From: Streptomyces ruber
GTDB lineage: Bacteria > Actinomycetota > Actinomycetes > Streptomycetales > Streptomycetaceae
Assembly: GCF_014648075.1 (NCBI RefSeq)
Contig: NZ_BMQK01000003.1
Coordinates: 124,001-188,000 of the forward strand
DNA length: 64,000 bases
Direction: 5' to 3'
The translations under genes were made by a program, and so were the position numbers. The number at the start of each line of letters is the position of its first letter. The first letter of the stretch is position 1. Below, in pieces: positions 16,636 through 24,451 of the stretch. The notes beneath the pieces are model-generated. The model saw only the letters and a list, made by a program, of their open reading frames with translations. It made no database searches and was not told the origin of the DNA.

Positions 16636-16971
16636 GTGCGCGGGTACGACGGGGACAGCAGGCTCGGGGCGGCGGAGCTGGGCACGGACCTGGGGGAACG
16701 GGCCACGCTCGTGCAGTTCTCCAGCGCGTTCTGCGCCCCCTGCCGGGCGACCCGCCGGGTGCTCACCGATGTCGCCGCGATGGTTCCCGGGGTCGCCCAT
16801 GTGGAGATCGACGCCGAGCAGCACCTCGCCCTGGTGCGCGAACTGGAGATCGACCGCACGCCGACCGTGCTCGTCCTCGACGCGGCCGGGCACGTCGTGC
16901 GCCGGGCCGCGGGCCGGCCGCGCAGGGCCGATGTGATCGCGGCCCTCGGCGAGGCGGTCGGACCCGCATGA
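16636..16971 (+). CDS. thioredoxin family protein
   Basis: 111-aa thioredoxin fold. The active site is SAFCAPCRATRR (CxxC about 38-41), with Ala-Pro rather than the canonical Gly-Pro, and the cis-proline occurs in RTPTVLVLDAAG (about 76). Fold residues 20-110 are complete. No signal peptide, so it is cytoplasmic. GTG start with GGAGAG five bases upstream; another GTG lies five bases earlier out of frame. The altered CxxC suggests a different redox potential from the housekeeping thioredoxin. Partner unknown. Confidence 0.88.
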   Translation: MRGYDGDSRLGAAELGTDLGERATLVQFSSAFCAPCRATRRVLTDVAAMVPGVAHVEIDAEQHLALVRELEIDRTPTVLVLDAAGHVVRRAAGRPRRADVIAALGEAVGPA

Positions 16972-17162
16972 CGTCCCCGGCCGGCCGGACGGCCCGGAGC
17001 GCGCGGCACCGGCGGCGGTGCGCGCGTCCTCCGGTCCCGTCCGGGCGGCATCCGGTCCGCCGCGTACGGCATCCGGTCCCGTGCGGGACACAACCGGTGG
17101 CGTACCTCCCGGATACCGGGACGCACTTGACTGTATGCCTCACTTATCGTCAGCCTGACCGT

Positions 17163-17243
17163 GTGCCCCGGGAACTCCGTCTCGTCGAACGTGTCCACGT
17201 GGACCTCGCCCGCACCGCGAGCGCGTGCTGTCCGGACCGCTGA
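17163..17243 (+). CDS. cysteine-rich leader peptide (putative attenuator uORF)
   Basis: 26-codon reading frame ending 44 bases before the flavin reductase start. It matches the short actinobacterial leader-peptide pattern LV-x-R-VHVDL-x-R-x-x-S-A-CC, with two adjacent Cys codons four codons before the stop. In mycobacteria, leaderless small frames with consecutive Cys codons act as cysteine-responsive attenuators of sulfur genes (established knowledge); applying that here is inference. No ribosome site is evident, and a TATCGT hexamer 12 bases upstream suggests a near-leaderless start, while TTGACT at 17127 is a possible -35 with poor spacing. Too small for ordinary gene callers. Confidence 0.65.
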   Translation: MPRELRLVERVHVDLARTASACCPDR

Positions 17244-17287
17244 GCGACCACGGAAATCCGCCTCACCTCCCGCAGAAGGGCATCGTC

Positions 17288-17803
17288 ATGACGGCCGGCT
17301 CCGGTTTCGATACCTCCCACCCCCGGCTCGCCTCCCCCGACCTGCTGCGTTCCGTCTTCCGGCGGCACGCGGCCGGAGTCGCCGTGATCACGGCGCGCGG
17401 CCCGTCCGGCCCCGCCGGCTTCACCGCGACCTCGCTCAGCTCCGTCTCCGCCGAGCCCCCGCTGCTCTCCTTCGGCATCAGCACCGGCAGCTCCAGCTGG
17501 CCGGCCGTCTCCCGGGCCGGTCATGTCGGCGTGCACATACTCGGCGAGGACCAGCAGGAGCTGGCCGCCACCTTCGCCCGCAGCGGCGCCGACCGGTTCG
17601 CGGCGCCCACCCGGTGGAGCGCCGGTCCGGAGGACGTCCCGGTGCTGGACGGCGTGCTCGCCTGGCTGGTCTGCCGGGTGGTGGCACGGGTCCCGGCGGC
17701 GGACCACCGGATCGTGATCGGCGAGGTGGTCCTCGGCGACCCGTCGGGCGCGGGTCGTCCGCTGCTGTACCACCAGGGCCGCTACCACGGACTGCGGGAC
17801 TGA
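17288..17803 (+). CDS. flavin reductase family protein
   Basis: 171-aa flavin reductase (FMN-binding split barrel). Conserved pieces are LRSVFRRHAAGVAVITA, GFTATSLSSVSAEPPLLSF, which binds flavin, and WSAGPEDVPVLDGVLAWLVC, with a final LLYHQGRYHGL. Such enzymes supply reduced FMN or FAD to two-component monooxygenases, including those that release sulfite from sulfonates or oxidise aromatic substrates. The ATG follows a GAAGGG purine run. Its upstream Cys-rich leader peptide suggests control by cysteine or sulfur status, so a sulfur-acquisition role is plausible. No partner monooxygenase is adjacent. Confidence 0.9.
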   Translation: MTAGSGFDTSHPRLASPDLLRSVFRRHAAGVAVITARGPSGPAGFTATSLSSVSAEPPLLSFGISTGSSSWPAVSRAGHVGVHILGEDQQELAATFARSGADRFAAPTRWSAGPEDVPVLDGVLAWLVCRVVARVPAADHRIVIGEVVLGDPSGAGRPLLYHQGRYHGLRD

Positions 17804-17887
17804 CCGCGCCAGGGCGGCGGCCGACCGATTACGCAGCGTTGTCAAGGTCACAGTTCAAAGCGCTTGCTCAGCGGGCAGCCAGTGACT

Positions 17888-17900
17888 GTACTGGCGAGTA
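17888..17900. promoter_or_regulatory. operator-like motif upstream of etfB
   Basis: GTACTGGCGAGTA, with TACT/AGTA arms, overlaps a TAATAT -10 (17899-17904). The same motif with one change occurs upstream of the M20 dipeptidase at 28925-28937. Confidence 0.5.
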
Positions 17901-18022
17901 ATATTTTGGTCGGGAGCGTGGCCCGCCCCGACGGTGACCGGCTGCTTCAGGCGCCTATGCTGCCTGGAGGGAAGGCGGCCCGGAAGGCGGCCCCGAAATG
18001 ACGATGCAGTAGGAGAGCCGGC

Positions 18023-18808
18023 GTGAGCTTGAGGATCGTTGTCACTGTGAAGTACGTGCCCGACGCCACTGGCGACCGGCACTTCGCCGATGACCTGACC
18101 GTCGACCGGGACGACGTGGACGGTCTGCTCTCGGAGCTCGACGAGTACGCGGTCGAGCAGGCTCTGCAGATCGCGGAGGAGGCCGACGACGCGGAGATCA
18201 CCGTGCTGACCGTCGGCCCGGAGGACGCCAAGGACGCGCTGCGCAAGGCGCTGTCCATGGGTGCCGACAAGGCGATCCACGTCGAGGACGACGACCTGCA
18301 CGGCACCGACGCCATCGGCACCTCCCTGGTGCTGGCCAAGGCGGTCGAGAAGGCCGGCTACGACCTGGTGATCTCCGGCATGGCCTCCACCGACGGTGTG
18401 ATGGGCGTGGTGCCCGCGCTGCTCGCCGAGCGCCTGGGCGTCCCGCAGGTCACCCTGCTCTCCGAGGTCTCCGTCGAGGACGGCGTGGTGAAGGGCCGTC
18501 GCGACGGCGACGCCGCCTCCGAGCAGCTGGAGGCGTCCCTCCCGGCGGTCGTGTCGGTCACCGACCAGTCCGGTGAGGCGCGTTACCCGTCCTTCAAGGG
18601 CATCATGGCCGCCAAGAAGAAGCCGGTCACGTCCTGGGACCTGTCCGACCTGGACCTCGACGCCGACGAGGTCGGCCTGGAGGGTGCCTACACGGTCGTC
18701 GAATCCGCGACCGAGCGCCCGGCGCGCACCGCCGGCACGATCGTCAAGGACGAGGGCGAGGGCGGCAAGCAGCTCGCGGAGTTCCTGGCGGGCCAGAAGT
18801 TCATCTGA
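18023..18808 (+). CDS. etfB: electron transfer flavoprotein subunit beta
   Basis: 261-aa ETF beta (FixA) subunit. It starts with LRIVVTVKYVPDATGDRHF, then EYAVEQALQIAEEADDAEITVL, GADKAIHVEDDDLHGTDA and LVISGMASTDG, and contains the AMP-binding-type VPALLAERLGVPQVTLLS region. With EtfA it carries electrons from acyl-CoA dehydrogenases and other flavoprotein dehydrogenases to the respiratory chain. GTG start with AGGAGAG seven bases upstream. etfA follows after 60 bases, forming the usual two-gene operon. The operator-like motif at 17888 suggests regulation. Confidence 0.96.
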   Translation: MSLRIVVTVKYVPDATGDRHFADDLTVDRDDVDGLLSELDEYAVEQALQIAEEADDAEITVLTVGPEDAKDALRKALSMGADKAIHVEDDDLHGTDAIGTSLVLAKAVEKAGYDLVISGMASTDGVMGVVPALLAERLGVPQVTLLSEVSVEDGVVKGRRDGDAASEQLEASLPAVVSVTDQSGEARYPSFKGIMAAKKKPVTSWDLSDLDLDADEVGLEGAYTVVESATERPARTAGTIVKDEGEGGKQLAEFLAGQKFI

Positions 18809-18868
18809 ACCGGCCCGTCCGGCCGCCCGCCCCGCACACTTCACTGGAAGCAGGAGAGAAGAAGTCCC

Positions 18869-19831
18869 ATGGCTGAAGTCCTCGTCTACGTCGACCACGT
18901 GGACGGTGCCGTCCGCAAGCCCACCCTGGAGCTGCTGACCCTGGCCCGCCGCATCGGCGAGCCGGTCGCCGTCGCCCTCGGCGCGGGCGCCGGGGACACC
19001 GCCGCCGCGCTCGCCGAGCACGGCGCGGTGAAGGTCCTCACCCACGACGCCGCCGAGTACGCCGACTACCTGGTCGTCCCGAAGGTCGACGCCCTGCAGG
19101 CCGCCTGCGAGCAGGTCTCCCCGGCCGCCGTGCTGGTGCCGTCCTCCACCGACGGCAAGGAGATCGCCGCGCGCCTGGCGCTGCGCATCGGCTCCGGCGT
19201 CATCACCGACGCGGTCGACCTCGAAGCCGGCGACGAGGGGCCGGTGGCCACGCAGTCGGTGTTCGCCGCCGCGTACACCACCAAGTCCCGTGTCTCCAAG
19301 GGCACCCCGGTCATCACGGTCAAGCCCAACAGCGCGGCCGTGGAGCCCGCCCCGGCCGCGGGGGAGGTCGAGGCCCTGTCCGTCACCTTCTCCGAGCAGG
19401 CCACCGGCACCAGGGTCACCGGCCGCACGCCGCGCGAGTCCACGGGCCGCCCGGAGCTGACCGAGGCCGCGATCGTGGTCTCCGGCGGCCGCGGGGTGAA
19501 CGGCGCCGAGAACTTCGCGATCATCGAGGCCCTCGCCGACTCCCTCGGCGCGGCCGTCGGCGCCTCGCGCGCCGCGGTGGACGCGGGCTGGTACCCGCAC
19601 ACCAGCCAGGTCGGCCAGACCGGCAAGTCCGTCTCCCCGCAGCTGTACATCGCCTCCGGCATCTCGGGCGCGATCCAGCACCGGGCCGGCATGCAGACGT
19701 CGAAGACGATCGTGGCGGTCAACAAGGACGCCGAGGCCCCGATCTTCGAGCTGGTCGACTACGGCGTGGTCGGCGACCTCTTCGAGGTCGTCCCGCAGCT
19801 CACCGAGGAGATCAAGGCCCGCAAGGGCTGA
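18869..19831 (+). CDS. etfA: electron transfer flavoprotein subunit alpha
   Basis: 320-aa ETF alpha (FixB). The N-terminal domain (1-190) begins EVLVYVDHVDGAVRKPTLELL. The C-terminal FAD domain has SGGRGVNGAENFAIIEALA and the ETF alpha signature region LYIASGISGAIQHRAGMQTS...VAVNKDAEAPIFELVDYG, which holds the FAD. ATG start with GGAGAGAAG upstream. Forms the heterodimer with the preceding EtfB. Followed by a strong hairpin terminator shared with the convergent phosphodiesterase-fold gene. Confidence 0.96.
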   Translation: MAEVLVYVDHVDGAVRKPTLELLTLARRIGEPVAVALGAGAGDTAAALAEHGAVKVLTHDAAEYADYLVVPKVDALQAACEQVSPAAVLVPSSTDGKEIAARLALRIGSGVITDAVDLEAGDEGPVATQSVFAAAYTTKSRVSKGTPVITVKPNSAAVEPAPAAGEVEALSVTFSEQATGTRVTGRTPRESTGRPELTEAAIVVSGGRGVNGAENFAIIEALADSLGAAVGASRAAVDAGWYPHTSQVGQTGKSVSPQLYIASGISGAIQHRAGMQTSKTIVAVNKDAEAPIFELVDYGVVGDLFEVVPQLTEEIKARKG

Positions 19832-19848
19832 ACCCGCCGAGGGCCGCA

Positions 19849-19900
19849 CCGGGGCCCCCGCGATCCCCGCGCACGCGCAGCCGGGTCGCGGGGGCCCCGG
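19849..19900. terminator. bidirectional terminator, etfA / EEP gene
   Basis: Perfect 15-base arms (19849-19863 and 19886-19900) with a 22-base loop lie between the convergent etfA and phosphodiesterase-fold genes. No U-tract. Confidence 0.7.
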
Positions 19901-19905
19901 CCGTG

Positions 19906-20814
19906 TCAGCCGAGGGTGATCGACGCCTGCACCGGCAGGTGGTCGCTCGGGAACTGCCCGTCGCGGGAGAAGGTGTTGATCGACGCCGTGTGCACCGTGA
20001 CACCCGGCGTGACCAGGATCCAGTCGATGCGGTCGCCGTCGCGCGTCAGCGGCTTGTACCCGTGGAACGTGGCGTACTGGGTGTTGTGCCAGGTGGCCTC
20101 GTCCCAGGTGTCGGTGAGGCCGGCGCCGAGCATCGTGTCGTACACCGGGTTTCCGTGGGCGGGGACGTTGAAGTCGCCGGTCACCACCAGGGGCAGCGCA
20201 CGGTCGAGCCCGGCGGTCCTCTCGGCGATCAGCGCGGCGGCACGCTCGCGTGCGTTCTGGCTGACGTTGTCGAGGTGGGTGTTCAGGACGTAGAACTCCC
20301 GGCCGCCGTCGTGCAGATCGCGGAACCGGACCCACGTGACCATGCGGAGGTAACCGGCGCCCCAGGTGTTGGAGCCGATCACGTTCGGTGTGTCGGAGAG
20401 CCAGAAGTGGTCGTACTCCAGCGGAGCCAGCCGGCGGGTGTCGTAGAAGACCGCCATGAACTCGTCGCGGCTGCCGCCCGCGCGTCCGGTGCCGATCCAG
20501 TCCCAGTGCGGACCGAGATCGGACTCGATGTCGCGCACCTGCTGGTAAAGGCCCTCCTGGGTGCCGATGACGTGCGGGCTCTCACGGTGCAGCAGCTCGC
20601 GCATGACCGGTCGGCGGACGATCCAGCTGTTGGGTTCGGCCGTGCTCGCCAGGCGCAGGTTGAACGACATCACCTCCAGCCGGCCGCCCCGGGGGCCGGC
20701 GGCAGCGGCGGCGGGGGCGGCGGACAGCGCGGTACCGGCCAGCGGCAGGGCGGCCGCGGTGGCCAGTGCGGTCTTCAGGCCCGTGCGGCGAGTGATCCGA
20801 CTGTGGTTCGGCAC
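19906..20814 (-). CDS. Tat-exported endonuclease/exonuclease/phosphatase family protein
   Basis: 302-aa secreted enzyme. The N-terminus has a twin-arginine signal (TRRTGLK followed by a hydrophobic Ala/Leu stretch and AAPAAAAA cleavage region, about residues 8-40). The mature EEP fold has MSFNLRLA (Asn), IGTQEGL (catalytic Glu), LNTHLDN, VVTGDFNVPA (Asp/Asn), RIDWILV and PSDHLPV (catalytic His). The family includes DNase I, sphingomyelinases and inositol phosphatases, and this subgroup is usually annotated only as endonuclease/exonuclease/phosphatase. GTG start with AAGGAG five bases upstream. Divergent from the DUF6986 gene. Confidence 0.9.
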   Translation of the reverse strand: MPNHSRITRRTGLKTALATAAALPLAGTALSAAPAAAAAGPRGGRLEVMSFNLRLASTAEPNSWIVRRPVMRELLHRESPHVIGTQEGLYQQVRDIESDLGPHWDWIGTGRAGGSRDEFMAVFYDTRRLAPLEYDHFWLSDTPNVIGSNTWGAGYLRMVTWVRFRDLHDGGREFYVLNTHLDNVSQNARERAAALIAERTAGLDRALPLVVTGDFNVPAHGNPVYDTMLGAGLTDTWDEATWHNTQYATFHGYKPLTRDGDRIDWILVTPGVTVHTASINTFSRDGQFPSDHLPVQASITLG

Positions 20815-20929
20815 AGGGACTCCTTCGGCGGTGGGGGTTTCCGGACGAGTCGTGCGTACTTCGGTGAGAACGCTGCCCGTTGGACGTGAACATGCCGGGG
20901 TGGGGAAGTGGACCGCAGGCGAGACGGTG

Positions 20930-20958
20930 TTGACCGGCGGGAACGCGGTGGATAGCTT
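20930..20958 (+). promoter_or_regulatory. promoter of the DUF6986 gene
   Basis: TTGACC (20930-20935), a 17-base spacer and TAGCTT (20953-20958) form a good sigma-70-type promoter with predicted start near 20965. Confidence 0.55.
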
Positions 20959-20971
20959 CGTGCGACACCGT

Positions 20972-20986
20972 TCAACGGATCGTTGA
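20972..20986. promoter_or_regulatory. palindrome at the DUF6986 transcription start
   Basis: TCAACG, centre GAT, CGTTGA: a perfect 6+6 palindrome about 8-22 bases after the predicted start, a position suited to a repressor. Confidence 0.5.
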
Positions 20987-21018
20987 TTCCGCGAAGCGCG
21001 AAGCGGGAGGGGCGCGGG

Positions 21019-22302
21019 ATGGGGCAGCGTGAGCAGGTGGCGACCAGCCTCGCGGCCGCCGTCGGCGAGGAGATCGGCGCTCTCCTCGCCCCGGTGGACG
21101 CGGAACTGCTCCGTCACTATCCCGGAGACCCGGCCACCCGTCAGCCCGTCCACACCGTCTACGTCCCGGGCGACACCTTCACCGCCGGCACCGTCCGCTC
21201 CTGGGGCGACCAGGCCCTCGCGGCCCTCGACGAGCACGCCCCGGACGCCGCCTCCCTCGCCGCCGTGCTCGGCCTGGCCGGCGAGCTCGCCGAGCCGGTG
21301 TACGCGCGCGTGCGCGCCAAGCTGGAGCGCGAGCCCGTCGAAGACCTGCGCGTCGACTTCGAGGACGGCTACGGCCACCGCCCCGACGCCGAGGAGGACG
21401 AGGCCGCGGCCCGCGCCGCCCGGCTGATCGCCGAGGCCGACCGCGCCGGCACGGCGGCCCCGTACACGGGCATCCGTATGAAGTGCCTGGAGGCGCCGGT
21501 CCGCGACCGGGGCATCCGCACGCTCGACGTCTTCCTCAGCGGCCTGATGGAGGCCGGCGGACTGCCCGGCGGACTCGTGCTCACCCTGCCCAAGGTGACG
21601 TACGCCGAACAGGTCACCGCGATGGTCCGGCTGCTGGAGGCGTTCGAGGCGGCGCACGGCCTCGCACCCGGCCGGCTCGGCTTCGAGATCCAGATCGAGA
21701 CCGGCCAGGCGATCCTCGCCGCCGACGGCACCGCGACCGTGGCTCGCATGATCCGGGCCGCCGGGGGCCGCGCCACCGGACTGCACTACGGCACCTTCGA
21801 CTACAGCGCCTGTCTCGGCGTCTCCGCCGCGTACCAGGCGAGCGACCACCCCGCCGCCGACCACGCCAAGGCGATCATGCAGGTCGCCGCCGCGGGCACG
21901 GGCGTACGCGTCTCGGACGGCTCCACCAACGTCCTGCCGGTCGGCCCCGCCGAACGGGTCCACGAGGCGTGGCGGCTGCACTACGGCCTCACCCGCCGCG
22001 CCCTGGCCCGCGCCTACTACCAGGGCTGGGACATGCACCCCGGCCACCTCCCGACCCGGTACGCGGCCGTGTTCGCCTTCTACCGCGAGGGGTACGAGCA
22101 GGCCGCCGCGCGCCTCGCCCGGTACGCGGACCGGGCCGGCGGCGACGTGCTGGACGAACCCGCGACGGCCCGGGCCCTCGCCGGACACCTGCTGCGCGGC
22201 CTGGACTGCGGCGCGCTCGACCCCGACGAGGTGGCGACGGCGACCGAGGGCCTGACACGGGCCGACCTGGAGGGGTTCGCGGTGCCCCGCCCGGGGGTCT
22301 GA
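21019..22302 (+). CDS. DUF6986 family, HpcH/HpaI aldolase-like
   Basis: 427-aa protein with an aldolase/citrate-lyase-like TIM barrel. Conserved elements are RVDFEDGYGHRPDAEEDE (about 113-130), with acidic metal ligands, IRMKCLEAPVRDRGIRTLD, VLTLPKVTYAEQV, GFEIQIETGQAIL (Glu metal ligand) and GLHYGTFDYSACLGV. This family was long annotated only as aldolase. ATG start with GGGAGGGG about ten bases upstream. A promoter and palindrome precede it. The C-terminus (QGWDMHPGHLPTRYAAVFAFYR) resembles the malate-synthase/CitE group. Reaction unknown; probably C-C bond cleavage or formation on a keto acid. Confidence 0.82.
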   Translation: MGQREQVATSLAAAVGEEIGALLAPVDAELLRHYPGDPATRQPVHTVYVPGDTFTAGTVRSWGDQALAALDEHAPDAASLAAVLGLAGELAEPVYARVRAKLEREPVEDLRVDFEDGYGHRPDAEEDEAAARAARLIAEADRAGTAAPYTGIRMKCLEAPVRDRGIRTLDVFLSGLMEAGGLPGGLVLTLPKVTYAEQVTAMVRLLEAFEAAHGLAPGRLGFEIQIETGQAILAADGTATVARMIRAAGGRATGLHYGTFDYSACLGVSAAYQASDHPAADHAKAIMQVAAAGTGVRVSDGSTNVLPVGPAERVHEAWRLHYGLTRRALARAYYQGWDMHPGHLPTRYAAVFAFYREGYEQAAARLARYADRAGGDVLDEPATARALAGHLLRGLDCGALDPDEVATATEGLTRADLEGFAVPRPGV

Positions 22303-22320
22303 ACGTCCGGGTACGGGCGG

Positions 22321-23142
22321 TCAGACGCCACCGCCCCGGCGCGCCCGCACGTCTCCCACGGCACCGCCCGCGTCCCCGTACCACCGCGCGCCGGAGGGCG
22401 GCACGTAACGCTCCAGTCCCGAGGCGACCACCAGGTCCTCCTCGGCGAGGACGCGCGTGCCCTTGTCGCACAGGCCCCGGTCGAACCGGGCGCGGGCGGA
22501 GAACTCCTCCGGTGTCTCCCCGAACATCTCCCGCAGCCGTGGTGACGCGGCGAGCAGTTCGGTCAGCAGCCGCCGCTCGCCCGGGTGGCGGCGCGGCGTG
22601 CGCGTGCCGTCGTGGAGGACGCCGTGCCGGTTGACGTAGGCGTGGACACCGGGGAGGGGCGGCCCGGCCGCCGTCTCGATCCGTACGGCCCCGCCGGGCA
22701 GCCAGGCGCGGTCGTACGCCCCTGACGACCGCGTGACACCCTCGCTGGCGTCGACGACGGCGAGCTGCCCGGCGTCGAGCCAGATCACGAACAGCTCCCG
22801 CACGGTCCCCGGGGAGGCGAACGGCGCCGCGGACACGTAGCCCATCAGGCTCACATGGGCGGACACACCGGTGTCGACGCCGGTGACCCGCGCGGCGACC
22901 ATCGGCACGGGTGAGCGGATGCCGAACTCGTCCAGCTTGTCGCGCAGTTGGCCCGGGCAGGCGTTGGAACCCACGGCGAGCACGGGAACGCGGTCCTCGT
23001 ACGTCCGCCGGCCCGGTGGCAGCGGCAGCAGCCGGTCGCCGGACAGCAGGCCGGACTCCGTGGGCCAGGCGCCCGGATAGGTGAGCGGCTCCGCGCGCGG
23101 GGCCACGGCGAGGCCGAGCTCCGCGAGAGTGCGTCCGCGCAT
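22321..23142 (-). CDS. conserved protein, possible gamma-glutamylcyclotransferase-like fold
   Basis: 273-aa soluble protein. I do not recognise a precise family. VLAVGSNACPGQLRDKL (about 54-70) resembles the YGSNL loop at the start of the GGCT-like fold, and LGLV-type strands with LDAGQLAVVDASEG and a conserved YVNRHGVLHDGTR follow. It starts seven bases after the LacI stop on the same strand, so it is probably co-transcribed with the regulator. No ribosome site is visible. It may act on a small peptide or amine, but this is weak inference. Confidence 0.7.
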   Translation of the reverse strand: MRGRTLAELGLAVAPRAEPLTYPGAWPTESGLLSGDRLLPLPPGRRTYEDRVPVLAVGSNACPGQLRDKLDEFGIRSPVPMVAARVTGVDTGVSAHVSLMGYVSAAPFASPGTVRELFVIWLDAGQLAVVDASEGVTRSSGAYDRAWLPGGAVRIETAAGPPLPGVHAYVNRHGVLHDGTRTPRRHPGERRLLTELLAASPRLREMFGETPEEFSARARFDRGLCDKGTRVLAEEDLVVASGLERYVPPSGARWYGDAGGAVGDVRARRGGGV

Positions 23143-23149
23143 CGGCGGC

Positions 23150-24187
23150 TCAGCCGGCCGGCGGCAGCTCGCCCGAGCCGCGGGTGATCAGACGGGTCGG
23201 CAGCTCGACGCGCTCCGGAGCGACGAGCGCGCCGTCGAGCCGGCGGAAGAGCCGGTCGGCGGCGGTGCGCCCGAGCCGGCCCGAGTCCTGGGCGACGACC
23301 GTTATGCCGGGCCGCAGCAGATCGGCCAGCTCGAAGTCGTCGAAGCCGACCAGGGCGACCGGGCGGCCGAGTTCGGCCAGCACCCGGACCACCGTGACCG
23401 TCACCCGGTTGTTGCCCGCGAAGATCGCGGTGACGGGCGCGGGACCCGAGAGCATCTCCTCGGCGGCGCGGCGCACCCGCTCGGGGACGGTGGCGCCCAG
23501 CGACGTCCAGGACGGCTCCACGGGTATCCCCGCGTCCTCCATGGCCGTCCGGTAGCCGCGCAGCCGCTCGGCGGCGGTGTGGATGCGCGGCATGTCGCCG
23601 ATGAAGCCGATCCTCCGGTGGCCGTGCGCGACGAGGTGCGCGACCCCGGCCCGGGCGCCGCCGTGGTTGTCCGACAGCACCACGTCGGCGTCGATCCCCC
23701 CGGCCGGGCGGTCCACGAACACCGTGGCGACGCCCGCCCGGATCTCCGGTTCCAGATAGCGGTGGTCGCCGCCGGCCGGGATGATCACCAGTCCGTCCAC
23801 CCGGCGGGCGCACAGGGCCAGCGCCAGCTCCTGCTCGCGGTCGGGGTCCTCCGCGCTGGAGCCGTTGAACAGCAGGGCGCCGTGGGCGCGCGCCACCTCC
23901 TCCACCGCACGGCTGAGCGGACCGTAGAACGGGTCCGCGAGGTCCTCCAGCACCAGGCCGATGCTCGCCGTGCGGCCCTTGCGCAGCACGCGCGCGCTGT
24001 CGTTGCGCCGGAAGCCCAGCGCCTCGATCGCCTCCTGTACCCGGCGCTCGGTGTCCGCGGTGACGCCGGGCTCGCCGTTGACGACACGGGACACCGTCTT
24101 CAGTCCGACTCCCGCGCGCGCGGCTACGTCTTTCATCGTCGGGCGGTTGCCGTAGCGGTTCTCGGGCCGGCGGGCGATCTCGGGCAC
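23150..24187 (-). CDS. LacI family transcriptional regulator
   Basis: 345-aa LacI repressor. N-terminal HTH TMKDVAARAGVGLKTVSRVVNG (about 16-38), hinge ARVLRKGRT, then the periplasmic-binding-protein-like sugar domain (70-345) with GLVLEDLADPFYGPLSRAVE and GHRRIGFIGD. The GTG at 24187 gives the N-terminal PEIARRPENRYGNRP extension seen in Streptomyces relatives. It is divergent from a ROK sugar kinase, and a perfect 12-base operator lies between them, so it probably represses both itself and the kinase in response to a sugar or sugar phosphate. Confidence 0.93.
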   Translation of the reverse strand: MPEIARRPENRYGNRPTMKDVAARAGVGLKTVSRVVNGEPGVTADTERRVQEAIEALGFRRNDSARVLRKGRTASIGLVLEDLADPFYGPLSRAVEEVARAHGALLFNGSSAEDPDREQELALALCARRVDGLVIIPAGGDHRYLEPEIRAGVATVFVDRPAGGIDADVVLSDNHGGARAGVAHLVAHGHRRIGFIGDMPRIHTAAERLRGYRTAMEDAGIPVEPSWTSLGATVPERVRRAAEEMLSGPAPVTAIFAGNNRVTVTVVRVLAELGRPVALVGFDDFELADLLRPGITVVAQDSGRLGRTAADRLFRRLDGALVAPERVELPTRLITRGSGELPPAG

Positions 24188-24307
24188 GATGCGAAAGTCC
24201 TGTTCTGCCGTCGACGGTCGTGTTGTCGCGTTTCCGCCGGGCGGGGGTGCGCCGGCCGTCGGGCTCGTACGACGATGTGGCGTCGAGCATAGAACCCGTA
24301 GAGCCTG

Positions 24308-24319
24308 GACAACGTTGTC
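24308..24319. promoter_or_regulatory. LacI-type operator GACAACGTTGTC
   Basis: Perfect 12-base palindrome with the central CpG typical of LacI/GalR operators, in the divergent promoter region between the LacI gene and the ROK kinase. Confidence 0.75.
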
Positions 24320-24451
24320 ACGGGCGGGGGAGACTGTCCACCGCAATCCCGCCCCGTGCCTTTCACCGGGGCGCGTCGCAAGCAGGCGCCCCTCCGGCCG
24401 GGGAACCCGGTACGTCCGTGGGACGCCACAGCAGGGGGAGACCTGACACTC

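Noticed and set aside
17161..17901. 246-codon frame overlapping the leader peptide and flavin reductase
   Set aside because: It is a shifted frame over a gene with clear flavin reductase motifs and is Arg/Pro-rich without a domain.
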